Assembly: GCA_030447525.1 (NCBI GenBank) | Contig: JAUJOR010000008.1 | Coordinates: 134,766 to 198,765 of the forward strand | Direction: 5' to 3' | DNA from: Chloroflexota bacterium | Lineage (GTDB): Bacteria; Chloroflexota; UBA11872; UBA12225 | DNA length: 64,000 nt | Part shown: positions 1 through 6,989 of the stretch, in pieces | How positions within the stretch are numbered: the stretch's first letter is position 1 | Layout: the number at the start of each line of letters is the position of its first letter | Translations under genes and position numbers: made by a program | Notes under the pieces: model-generated | What the model was told of the DNA's origin: nothing | Seen by the model: the letters and a program-made list of their open reading frames with translations, nothing else | Database searches by the model: none

Positions 1-1
1 C

Positions 2-595
2 GTCCTCTTGGATGAGGGCTATGCCGTGGATGCTGTGCCCACTGCCGCTACCGCACTGGCCCGCATCGCCGGGCTGCGCCCGGACGTGATCCTGCTCGAC
101 CTCTGGCTGCCCGGCATGGACGGGCCTACGTTCGCCGCGCGCTACCGCGAGATGCCCGGGCCCCATGCCCCCCTTCTAGTACTCAGCGGCGGAACACCGA
201 CCGAGGTGACGGAGATCAGCGCGGCCATCGGGGCGGCCGGCTGCCTGCACAAGCCCTTCGACCTGGAAGATTTGCTCGTGCACGTCGAGCGCCTTGCCCA
301 GGCCGAGCCGGAGCCGACCGCGCCCAGGGCGGAGCCGCACGACCGCGCCCATGGGGCGTGGCAGGGGCGTTTGGCGGAGCTGGCCGGCGAGGTAGCCAGA
401 CTGCGCACAGCCCTCGATGGCGCCCGGGCGACGGCCCGCGTCCTGCTCGACCGGGAGCGTATGGGAACGCTCTCGCCGGACGAAGCCCAGCGGCTGGTTG
501 CCCTGCGCCGGGAGTGGGAGCAGTTGCGCGACCGCCTGGCGCAATGCTCGCAGCAGTACGCGCAGCTCCAGGGGCAGCGTCTCCCTCCGTCCTGA
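2..595 (+). CDS. Response regulator receiver protein with C-terminal coiled coil (5' partial)
   Basis: The reading frame is open to the window edge, so the true start lies upstream. The receiver domain shows the phospho-acceptor aspartate in DVILLDLWLPGMDG, the conserved Ser of LLVLSGG and the Lys of LHKPFD. The N-terminal acidic pair is missing because of the window edge. After about residue 100 comes an acidic and proline-rich linker and then a charged helical stretch with coiled-coil character (ELAGEVARLRTALDGARA onward). No DNA-binding or enzymatic output domain is visible, so it resembles a single-domain regulator with a helical tail that probably acts by protein contact. Family call is firm; pathway unknown. 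Confidence 0.85.
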   Translation, partial: VLLDEGYAVDAVPTAATALARIAGLRPDVILLDLWLPGMDGPTFAARYREMPGPHAPLLVLSGGTPTEVTEISAAIGAAGCLHKPFDLEDLLVHVERLAQAEPEPTAPRAEPHDRAHGAWQGRLAELAGEVARLRTALDGARATARVLLDRERMGTLSPDEAQRLVALRREWEQLRDRLAQCSQQYAQLQGQRLPPS

Positions 596-662
596 GCCAT
601 GGTCAGCGCAGGCGCGGTCACGCAAGGGTCGGCCGGCCTCGTCGAGCAGGTGGTAGGTTCTG

Positions 663-908
663 TCACTTACGCTTCGCCGACTCGGCGTCGAGAAGCTCCT
701 GTGCCCGCCGCTGCGCGTCCGCGAGTGCCTCCTTTGCCAGCTTCTCGTTCTTGAACGCCCGCACCAGCTCCTCGCCGATGACGTTCATCATCTCCTGGTA
801 GTTAGTGACGATGGGATACGGCTTGCTGTCCTGCCGGCGCACCTGCTTGGTGACCACCTGCCACGCCGGATCATCTGAGAGTTGATGCTGCGTCCGCTTG
901 GCGAGCAA
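663..908 (-). pseudogene. C-terminal remnant of an ABC transporter sugar-binding protein
   Basis: The 81 residues match the last segment of family 1 extracellular solute-binding proteins: a NYQEMMNVIGEELVRAF block followed by a charged helix with ALADAQRRAQELLDA. A full protein is about 430-550 residues, and the signal peptide and both lobes are absent. The only start is a TTG at 908, twelve bases beyond the stop of the HIT gene that lies upstream on the same strand. This is what remains after deletion of most of a transporter gene. It could be translated but would not bind sugar. Confidence 0.6.
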
Positions 909-919
909 GCTAGCCGCCG

Positions 920-1408
920 TCAGCCCAGGCGTTGACGGAGGCGAGCCCAGGTCTGGTCAAGCGTCTCGGGAAGCACCTTAGTGCCCCCCACCACCGGCAT
1001 GAAGTTCGTATCGCCATTCCAGCGCGGCACCACATGGACGTGCAGGTGGTCGGGCAGACCGGCCCCAGCGGCCTGCCCGAGATTGAGGCCCACGTTGAAG
1101 CCGTCCGGATGGTACTCCTCCTGGAGCGCGGCCACGGCCCGCTGAGTCAGATCGAACAGGGCGTGCCCTGCCGGCGGCGGGAGCAGCGTGAGATCCCCGG
1201 CGTGGGCATAGGGCGCCACGAGGAGATGGCCGCTGTTGTAGGGGTAGCGGTTGAGGAGGATGAAGGCCAGCTCGGCGCGGTGCACGATGAGATTGGCTTC
1301 ATCCTGTGCCTCCTGTGCCACGGCCCCCGTGGCGCACAGAAAGCAGCCACCAGCATCCGCGCTGCCACTCACGTATTGCATGCGCCAGGGCGTCCAAAGC
1401 CGTTCCAT
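920..1408 (-). CDS. HIT family hydrolase/AP4A phosphorylase-like protein
   Basis: The histidine triad HLHVHVV is present in LPDHLHVHVVPRW and is the catalytic motif for hydrolysis or transfer of nucleoside phosphates. Typical surrounding blocks are NRYPYNSGHLLVAPYAH and GFNVGLNLGQAAGAG. A CFLC pair near the N-terminus resembles the zinc-site cysteines of this subfamily. The ATG at 1408 (MERLWTPWRMQYV) is chosen because homologues begin with this WTPWRM motif. The frame runs further upstream but that part looks like non-coding, arginine-rich sequence. Length of about 162 residues fits the family. Substrate is not determined by the sequence. Confidence 0.88.
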   Translation of the reverse strand: MERLWTPWRMQYVSGSADAGGCFLCATGAVAQEAQDEANLIVHRAELAFILLNRYPYNSGHLLVAPYAHAGDLTLLPPPAGHALFDLTQRAVAALQEEYHPDGFNVGLNLGQAAGAGLPDHLHVHVVPRWNGDTNFMPVVGGTKVLPETLDQTWARLRQRLG

Positions 1409-1545
1409 CACTGCGCCGTCGCCGAGCCGTCGCCCGGCACGCGAGACGACCCTCCCATCTCGCTGCAGACGCCGAGCCGTGGAAAGCTTACAACGTGGCG
1501 TGCCCGCTGGCCCCATGACGTACAGTCCAAGAGAGGAGAGACGTC

Positions 1546-1929
1546 ATGGGACGGGTGGCAAGCATAGTGCTGCGCGTGGGCGCAGCGGTGAATCTTATCC
1601 TGGGGGTGGCGGTATGGGCCGGGTGGGCGGAGTCCATGGTGATGGTGCACATGGCCCTCGGCCTGGTCGTGATCGTGGCGGCCTGGACGCTGGCCCTGCC
1701 GGAGGCGACGGCCCCCGGGGGCAACCGTGCCCTGGCGGCCGCGGCCGTGGTGTTGGGGCTGGTCTTGCCGGTGATCGGCGTGCTGCAGACATCAGTTGAG
1801 CCCGGCCCGGCGACGTGGGCGATGCGGACGTTGCACGTCCTTACGGCCCTGGGGATGGCCGGAGTTGGGGAGGCCGCCTTTGCCCGCCGGCGCCGCGCGG
1901 CTACGGTTACCACCGCAATGACATCCTGA
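1546..1929 (+). CDS. Small integral membrane protein, unknown function
   Basis: A 127-residue protein with four hydrophobic segments: roughly residues 5-26, 32-51, 62-81 and 92-110. Short charged loops separate them and a basic tail (RRRRAA) follows. A strong Shine-Dalgarno site (GAGGAGAG) precedes the ATG. I do not recognise a named family. The topology suggests both termini on the same side of the membrane. It is divergent from the HIT gene and has no visible partner. Confidence 0.65.
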   Translation: MGRVASIVLRVGAAVNLILGVAVWAGWAESMVMVHMALGLVVIVAAWTLALPEATAPGGNRALAAAAVVLGLVLPVIGVLQTSVEPGPATWAMRTLHVLTALGMAGVGEAAFARRRRAATVTTAMTS

Positions 1930-2168
1930 CCCTATCCACCGATGGGGCAGTCCCTCGTAGATACATCAAAGATACATCAAGTCAGCGACGCTCCAGGGCA
2001 CACCCTGCACCCGCTTAGGGGGTCACCACCGTTGTCGGCACGCCGGCCTAAGATAAGGCAGCGTGGCGCTGCGCCGGCACCGGCTCCCCAAGGAGGCCGA
2101 TTCTCCAGACGACGCCGTCCGCCGCTGCGCCGGGGGCAGACCGTTGCCGGAGAGCCAGAGGCAGGGGG

Positions 2169-2576
2169 TCAGCCGGGTAGGGCACGCACGACGAGGACGA
2201 TAGACCCGCCCGCCACGGCGAGCCAGATAGCCACGATCACGGCGCCGGCCAGCACGTTGCGTGGCTTGTGGCTGCCGCTGGCCATCGCCCCCGCGGCGCG
2301 TGCCCGGCAGTCGGCCATCACCGGCTGGGGGATTAGCCTTAAGGCGAGCACGATGCCCAGGGGCACGAGCAACAGGTCGTCCAGGAAGCCCAGGATGGGA
2401 ATCCAGTCCGGGATGAGGTCGATGGGGCTGAAGGCGTAGGCCACCACGATCCCGGCGACCGCTTTGGCGTACCAGGGAACGCGCGGGTCACGACAGGCCA
2501 GGTAGAGGGCGAACGTGTCCTGCTTCATCTGGCGCGCTCGCCGGCGCCAGTCGCCCAGGATGCCGCCGGCGCTCAC
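2169..2576 (-). CDS. DUF1232 (YkvA-like) membrane protein
   Basis: The core YAFSPIDLIPDWIPILGFLD is the signature of DUF1232 proteins, preceded by the usual YLACRDPRVPWYAKA and followed by LLLVPLGIVLALRLIP. The GTG at 2576 is chosen because a GAGGA Shine-Dalgarno site lies eight bases upstream and the frame above it is not protein-like. The product is about 135 residues with two conserved hydrophobic segments and a third near the C-terminus. Family members are small inner-membrane proteins whose role is not established. Confidence 0.8.
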   Translation of the reverse strand: MSAGGILGDWRRRARQMKQDTFALYLACRDPRVPWYAKAVAGIVVAYAFSPIDLIPDWIPILGFLDDLLLVPLGIVLALRLIPQPVMADCRARAAGAMASGSHKPRNVLAGAVIVAIWLAVAGGSIVLVVRALPG

Positions 2577-2865
2577 CGCACAGGTCCTCGCCACCAGAGA
2601 CCGCGCGTGTCCGGCGGGGCTGTGGCGCGTTGTTCCGGAAACACGGTCAGGCCGGCTGACTGCATAACGTGTATTGTGCCGTCTGCAGGTGCAGGCGCTC
2701 CATGAGCAACGCTCGATCCACACCTTGATCAGCTCGTACTCGGCGAGCCGCAGGTGCACCTTCGGGCAGGGCACACCCTAACAGGGGAGGCCCGCAGCGG
2801 CCTCAGGCACAAGGCACACGGGCAGAAGGCACAATAGACCGCAGCCAGGGACTGAGGAGAGGAAG

Positions 2866-3906
2866 ATGGAGCGCACACTGCTGCTGGAGTTCGTGCGAGT
2901 CACCGAGGCCGGCGCACTGGCGGCCTCGCGCCTGATGGGCCGGGATGACGGCACCGGCGCCGACCGCGCCGCCGTGGAGGCCATGCGCCGGGCGATGGAC
3001 GAGGTGCACATGGACGGCACCATCGTCATCGGCGAGGGGGAGCGCGACGAAGCCCCCATGCTGTACATCGGCGAGAAGGTGGGGAGCGGGCGTCCCACCG
3101 ACGACCCGTCCGCCGCCCGGGCCATGGACACCAGGGTCATCGGCGAGGTCTCCACCTCGCTGCCCCCCCCGATTGCAGTGGACATCGCCGTCGATCCGCT
3201 GGAGGGCACGAACCTGGTGGCCAGCGGCGAGGCAGGGGCCATCTCGGTGCTGGCGGTGGCCGAGCGAGGGGGGCTGCTCCACGCCCCGGACATCTACATG
3301 GAGAAGCTGTGCGTCGGGCCCACGGCCGCCGGCAAGGTGCGCATGGACTTCCCCATCGCCGCCAACCTGCGCATCATCGCCGATAGCCTCCGACGGCGCG
3401 TCGAGGACATCACCGTAGTGATCTTGAGCCGCGAGCGGCACCAGCCGCTGATCGAGGAAGTGCGCCAGGCGGGGGCGCGCATCCGCTTGATCGGCGACGG
3501 CGATGTCCTGGCGGCTATCTCGGCGGCCATCTCGGGCACCGGGGACCACTGCGTCATGGGCAGCGGGGGGGCCCCGGAAGGGGTGCTCACGGCCGCCGCC
3601 CTGCGCTGCCTGGGGGGCCAGATCCTGGGGCAGTTCGTCCCCCGCAACGCCGCCGAGCGCGCCCGCTGCAAGGAGATGGGGGTCGATCCGGAGCGGGTCT
3701 ATGACACCGACGAGCTGGCTTCAGGCAATCTGCTGATGTTCTGCGCCACGGGGGTGACCGACGGCGCCCTGCTCAAGGGCGTGCGCTACTTCGGGGGCGG
3801 GGCACGGACGCACTCCGTGGTGATGGGCTACCAGTCACAGACGATACGCTTCGTCGACACCGTCCACGTGCTGAACCGCGCACAGGTGGACCAGCTGCGC
3901 CTCTAG
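2866..3906 (+). CDS. glpX: Fructose-1,6-bisphosphatase class II (GlpX)
   Basis: Catalyses fructose-1,6-bisphosphate to fructose-6-phosphate plus phosphate in gluconeogenesis. The class II metal-binding blocks are visible: VIGEGERDEAPM around residues 54-65, DPLEGTNL near residue 109, and a glycine-rich GSGGAPEGVLTAAALRCLGG near residues 228-247. The 346-residue length fits bacterial GlpX. The ATG follows a strong GAGGAGAGGAAG site. The gene is monocistronic in appearance, with convergent PPK2 downstream. In some bacteria this class also acts on sedoheptulose-1,7-bisphosphate; nothing here decides that. Confidence 0.95.
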   Translation: MERTLLLEFVRVTEAGALAASRLMGRDDGTGADRAAVEAMRRAMDEVHMDGTIVIGEGERDEAPMLYIGEKVGSGRPTDDPSAARAMDTRVIGEVSTSLPPPIAVDIAVDPLEGTNLVASGEAGAISVLAVAERGGLLHAPDIYMEKLCVGPTAAGKVRMDFPIAANLRIIADSLRRRVEDITVVILSRERHQPLIEEVRQAGARIRLIGDGDVLAAISAAISGTGDHCVMGSGGAPEGVLTAAALRCLGGQILGQFVPRNAAERARCKEMGVDPERVYDTDELASGNLLMFCATGVTDGALLKGVRYFGGGARTHSVVMGYQSQTIRFVDTVHVLNRAQVDQLRL

Positions 3907-3993
3907 CGGGCGGCGCGAGCGCCCGGCGAGACTGCACGTAGCAGGCACCCGGTGAACGGCCTTGCCGAACCGCCTTGCCGGATCACCGGCGCC

Positions 3994-4965
3994 TCAGTCG
4001 GGGATGACGATGTCGGTCAGGCCGGGATCTGCCGGCGGGTAACGCGGATCCATGGCCTGCAGGGTGTCGGCGATGGTGCGGGCGATCACCAGGTTGCGGT
4101 ACCACTTTTTGTTGGACGGCACGACATACCATGGGGCGTGCTCGGTCGAGCACTGGTTGATGGCGTCCTCGAAGGCCTCCTGGTAGTCGTCCCACAGGGC
4201 GCGCTCGGTGAGGTCGTTGCGGGAGAACTTCCAGCGCTTGTTGGGGTCGTCCAGACGACTCTGCAGACGGCGCTTCTGCTCGTCCTTGGAGATGTGCAGG
4301 AAGAACTTGAGCACCACTGTATTGGTCAGGGTGAGGGCATGCTCGAACTCGTTGATCACGTGGTACCGACGGCGCCACACGTCCTCAGGCAGCAGCCCCT
4401 TCACCCGGACGACGAGCACGTCCTCGTAGTGCGACCGATTGAAGATCGTAATCATGCCCCGCGGCGGCGTCCGCTGATGGTAGCGCCAGAGGAAGTCGTG
4501 GTCCAGCTCCTCGACGCCCGGCGCCTTGAACGACCATACCTGGCAGCCTTGCGGATTGACGCCCCGGAAGACCTGCTGGATCGTCCCGTCCTTGCCCCCG
4601 GTATCGATCGCCTGCAGCACGATCAGCAGGCTCTGCCGATGGTCGGCGTAGAGGCGCGCCTGTAGCTCGCCGATGCGCTGGCGTTGCCTGTCCAGCTCCG
4701 CCTTCACGTCCGGCTTGGCGCGGTAGTGCTCCGTCTCCCCCGGGTCTAGCTTGTCCAGGCGTATGCTGCGCCCCGGTTCAACGCGGTAGCGCGGATAATC
4801 AGGGTACGGCGGCGGATCGGTCACCACCATCCCTTCCGGCGACGTCACGGCGCCGGCCTGGGACGTCTTCTGCGCCACGGCCCCGGCGGTTTGCGCCGAG
4901 CTAGAAGCGATAGTGGCCTGGGAGAGCGAGTGGTTGCCCTTAGGGCCATGATCCTTCTTGGTCAT
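3994..4965 (-). CDS. ppk2: PPK2 family polyphosphate kinase/phosphotransferase
   Basis: Single-domain PPK2 enzyme of about 320 residues that transfers phosphate between polyphosphate and nucleotides. The Walker A-like QAIDTGGKDGTIQQV, the lid region PPRGMITIFNRSHYEDVLV and the C-terminal PSNKKWYRNLVIARTIADTL are clear. The sequence resembles the subgroup named polyphosphate:nucleotide phosphotransferase, which often favours AMP or ADP phosphorylation, but substrate preference cannot be read directly. The first 45 residues are low-complexity Ala/Ser/Gln-rich and may not all be translated. It is divergent from the DUF2231-Rieske gene across a 219-bp spacer. Confidence 0.93.
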   Translation of the reverse strand: MTKKDHGPKGNHSLSQATIASSSAQTAGAVAQKTSQAGAVTSPEGMVVTDPPPYPDYPRYRVEPGRSIRLDKLDPGETEHYRAKPDVKAELDRQRQRIGELQARLYADHRQSLLIVLQAIDTGGKDGTIQQVFRGVNPQGCQVWSFKAPGVEELDHDFLWRYHQRTPPRGMITIFNRSHYEDVLVVRVKGLLPEDVWRRRYHVINEFEHALTLTNTVVLKFFLHISKDEQKRRLQSRLDDPNKRWKFSRNDLTERALWDDYQEAFEDAINQCSTEHAPWYVVPSNKKWYRNLVIARTIADTLQAMDPRYPPADPGLTDIVIPD

Positions 4966-5184
4966 CGCGTACCATTCCCAGCGCGGACGGCCATGGCCAT
5001 CCCTCCCTCAATACGGCAATACGGCCACCCCTCAAGCAGAGATTCGAGCCGCCAATCTCCTTCATTGTAGCGGCGAGCACCTTAACCAGGACGCTCTGGG
5101 GCGCCACGGCGCGCCCTGGCGGCATGAGAGTTGCTCCCCTGTGATAAACCCGGTGCAACACCGTACTCCAGAGGGAGCAGGCAC

Positions 5185-6096
5185 GTGGCAAGTGTGGAAC
5201 AGGCCCAGGCTGCCGAAGCAACGCTCTTGCACGCCATCGCGGATCAGGGCTGGGTCGATCGCCTGGCCGATCCCATCCAGAAACCCGTCTACAACCTCCT
5301 GAAGCGCTTCGACGCCCTACGCTCGGCGCTGGATGGCACCTGGCTGGGGCACCCGGTGCACCCTGCTATCGTCACCGTGCCGGTCGGCTCGTGGGCGGCG
5401 GGGATGATCCTCGACCTCTTGGACGTCACGGGACGCAACCGTACCCTGCGCCCCACGACCGACGCCGTGCACACCATCGGCCTCGTCAGCGCCCTCGCCG
5501 CGGCCGTGTTCGGCATGTCCGACTGGAGCTACACCCAAGGCGCGGCCAAGCGCGTCGGCTTTATTCACGCCCTGACCAACGTGACCATCAGCGGGTTCTA
5601 CGGGGCCTCCCTGCTGGCCCGTGCCCGTGGCGCGCGGGGGACGGGAGTGGCCCTGTCTACGGCCGGATTCGGCCTACTCCTGTTCAGCAGCTGGCTGGGT
5701 GGCGAGCTCTCTTACCACTACGGTGTGGGCGTGAGTCGCACGGCCTTCGAAGAGCCCCAGGCGGATTGGTCGCCGGTGGAGGATGGCCAGCATGGCCCGG
5801 TGCAGGAGGGGGCTGTGTCTGAGGGGGTGCTGCGCCGCGTCCAGGTCAACGGCAGGCCCATTCTCTTGACCCGCCACGAGGGCCAGCTCCGAGCCATTGG
5901 CGACACCTGCACCCACATGGGGTGCTCGCTGAGCGCCGGAACTCTCGAGGGGGATCAGGTGCGGTGCCCTTGCCACGGCTCCCGCTTCCGCCTCACCGAT
6001 GGGCTGGTCATGGCCGGGCCGGCTTCGGTCGCGGAGCCGGCGTATGCCGTGCGCGTCCAGGACGGGCGCGTCGAAGTCCGTCACGCTGCAAACTGA
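5185..6096 (+). CDS. DUF2231 membrane domain fused to Rieske [2Fe-2S] domain
   Basis: The N-terminal half (to about residue 190) has the DUF2231 pattern LGHPVHPAIVTVPVGSW followed by four hydrophobic helices. The C-terminal 95 residues are a Rieske domain with cluster ligands in CTHMGCSLS and CPCHGSRF (two Cys, two His). The GTG at 5185 is chosen because GAGGGAG sits eight bases upstream. The product is probably a membrane-bound electron carrier with the cluster exposed on one face. Electron partners are not encoded next to it. The molybdenum hydroxylase operon starts about 300 bases downstream on the same strand, but a strong hairpin lies between. Confidence 0.9.
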   Translation: MASVEQAQAAEATLLHAIADQGWVDRLADPIQKPVYNLLKRFDALRSALDGTWLGHPVHPAIVTVPVGSWAAGMILDLLDVTGRNRTLRPTTDAVHTIGLVSALAAAVFGMSDWSYTQGAAKRVGFIHALTNVTISGFYGASLLARARGARGTGVALSTAGFGLLLFSSWLGGELSYHYGVGVSRTAFEEPQADWSPVEDGQHGPVQEGAVSEGVLRRVQVNGRPILLTRHEGQLRAIGDTCTHMGCSLSAGTLEGDQVRCPCHGSRFRLTDGLVMAGPASVAEPAYAVRVQDGRVEVRHAAN

Positions 6097-6171
6097 TTCC
6101 CGATCAGCCACTTGATCAGTCGACCGAGATCGTTGGTGGCCCGCAGGTAGTCCGCCCCCTTGGTCAGCTGG

Positions 6172-6202
6172 GACAGCCGTCCGGGCTTAACGGACGGCTG
6201 TC
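6172..6202 (+). terminator. Perfect 12-bp hairpin between the Rieske gene and the Mo-hydroxylase operon
   Basis: Arms GACAGCCGTCCG (6172-6183) and CGGACGGCTGTC (6191-6202) pair perfectly around a 7-base loop. It lies 76 bases after the Rieske stop and about 190 bases before the operon start. No T run follows, so it is either a hairpin that blocks exonucleases, a non-canonical terminator, or an operator-like palindrome. Confidence 0.5.
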
Positions 6203-6392
6203 TCGCGGCGCGCTCAGGCATCGGTAGGGACCGCCCCGGCTTCGGCTGCGTCCCCCGAGCCCCTGCAAGCCAGGCCAGGCGTGCTGTATACGTGAACCCT
6301 CTATCCATGAACCCACTATCCAGGTCGTTAGCGGCTATCTCGTAACCAGCCAGCAAGACCAGCAAGACCAGCAAGAAAGGGGACCCACCGGG

Positions 6393-6989
6393 ATGTCCCA
6401 GTCGGCAGATGGCCTCCACGGTGCCGGGCATACGGCGGAAGGCCCGGCCCCGCCGGCAGCTGTGGAACAGCTCCACGCCGTGCGTCTGATGGTGAACGGC
6501 GCCGCCCACACCCTAGCGCTCGAGCCACGCCACACCCTCCTGGACACGTTACGCGCCGACCTGGAGCTGACCGGCACCAAGAAGGTCTGCGACATGGGCG
6601 ACTGTGGGGCCTGCACCGTCCTGGTGGATGGACGGGCGATGTACTCCTGCTTGCTCCTGGCCATCGAGTGCCAGGGGCGGGAGATCACCACCATCGAAGG
6701 GCTGGCCCGCGACGGCGAGCTCGACCCGGTGCAGCGGGCCTTCGTCGAGGCCGACGCCTTCCAGTGCGGCTTCTGCACGCCGGGGCAGATCATGAGCCTG
6801 CGGGCCCTGCTGAATGAGACGGCCGCCCCATCCGAGGCTGACATCATGCGCGCCGTGACCGGCAATCTCTGCCGCTGCGGGGCCTATGTGAACATCCTCA
6901 AGGCCGGGCGGCGTGCCGCCGAGCTGGCCGCGGCCCCACGAGAAGCGGGATCACCCGGCGAGACCCTGCCGGCGGGAGAGGCGCGATGA
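6393..6989 (+). CDS. Molybdenum hydroxylase [2Fe-2S] small subunit (PaoA/YagT-like)
   Basis: Small subunit that carries two [2Fe-2S] clusters and passes electrons from the Mo centre to FAD. The plant-type ferredoxin cluster ligands appear in VCDMGDCGACTVLVDG plus the later Cys of YSCLLL. The second cluster has CGFCTPG and NLCRCGAY. About 30 extra residues precede the conserved LMVNGAAHTL start of the fold, without an obvious Tat motif. The gene is first in a three-gene operon; its TGA overlaps the ATG of the large subunit by four bases. Three imperfect AGCAAGACC repeats lie just upstream of the start. Confidence 0.93.
   Translation: MSQSADGLHGAGHTAEGPAPPAAVEQLHAVRLMVNGAAHTLALEPRHTLLDTLRADLELTGTKKVCDMGDCGACTVLVDGRAMYSCLLLAIECQGREITTIEGLARDGELDPVQRAFVEADAFQCGFCTPGQIMSLRALLNETAAPSEADIMRAVTGNLCRCGAYVNILKAGRRAAELAAAPREAGSPGETLPAGEAR

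Noticed and set aside
2577..2774. A longer N-terminus for the DUF1232 protein
   Set aside because: The added 66 residues are Arg/Cys-rich and unlike the family; a GTG with a good Shine-Dalgarno site at 2576 fits better.
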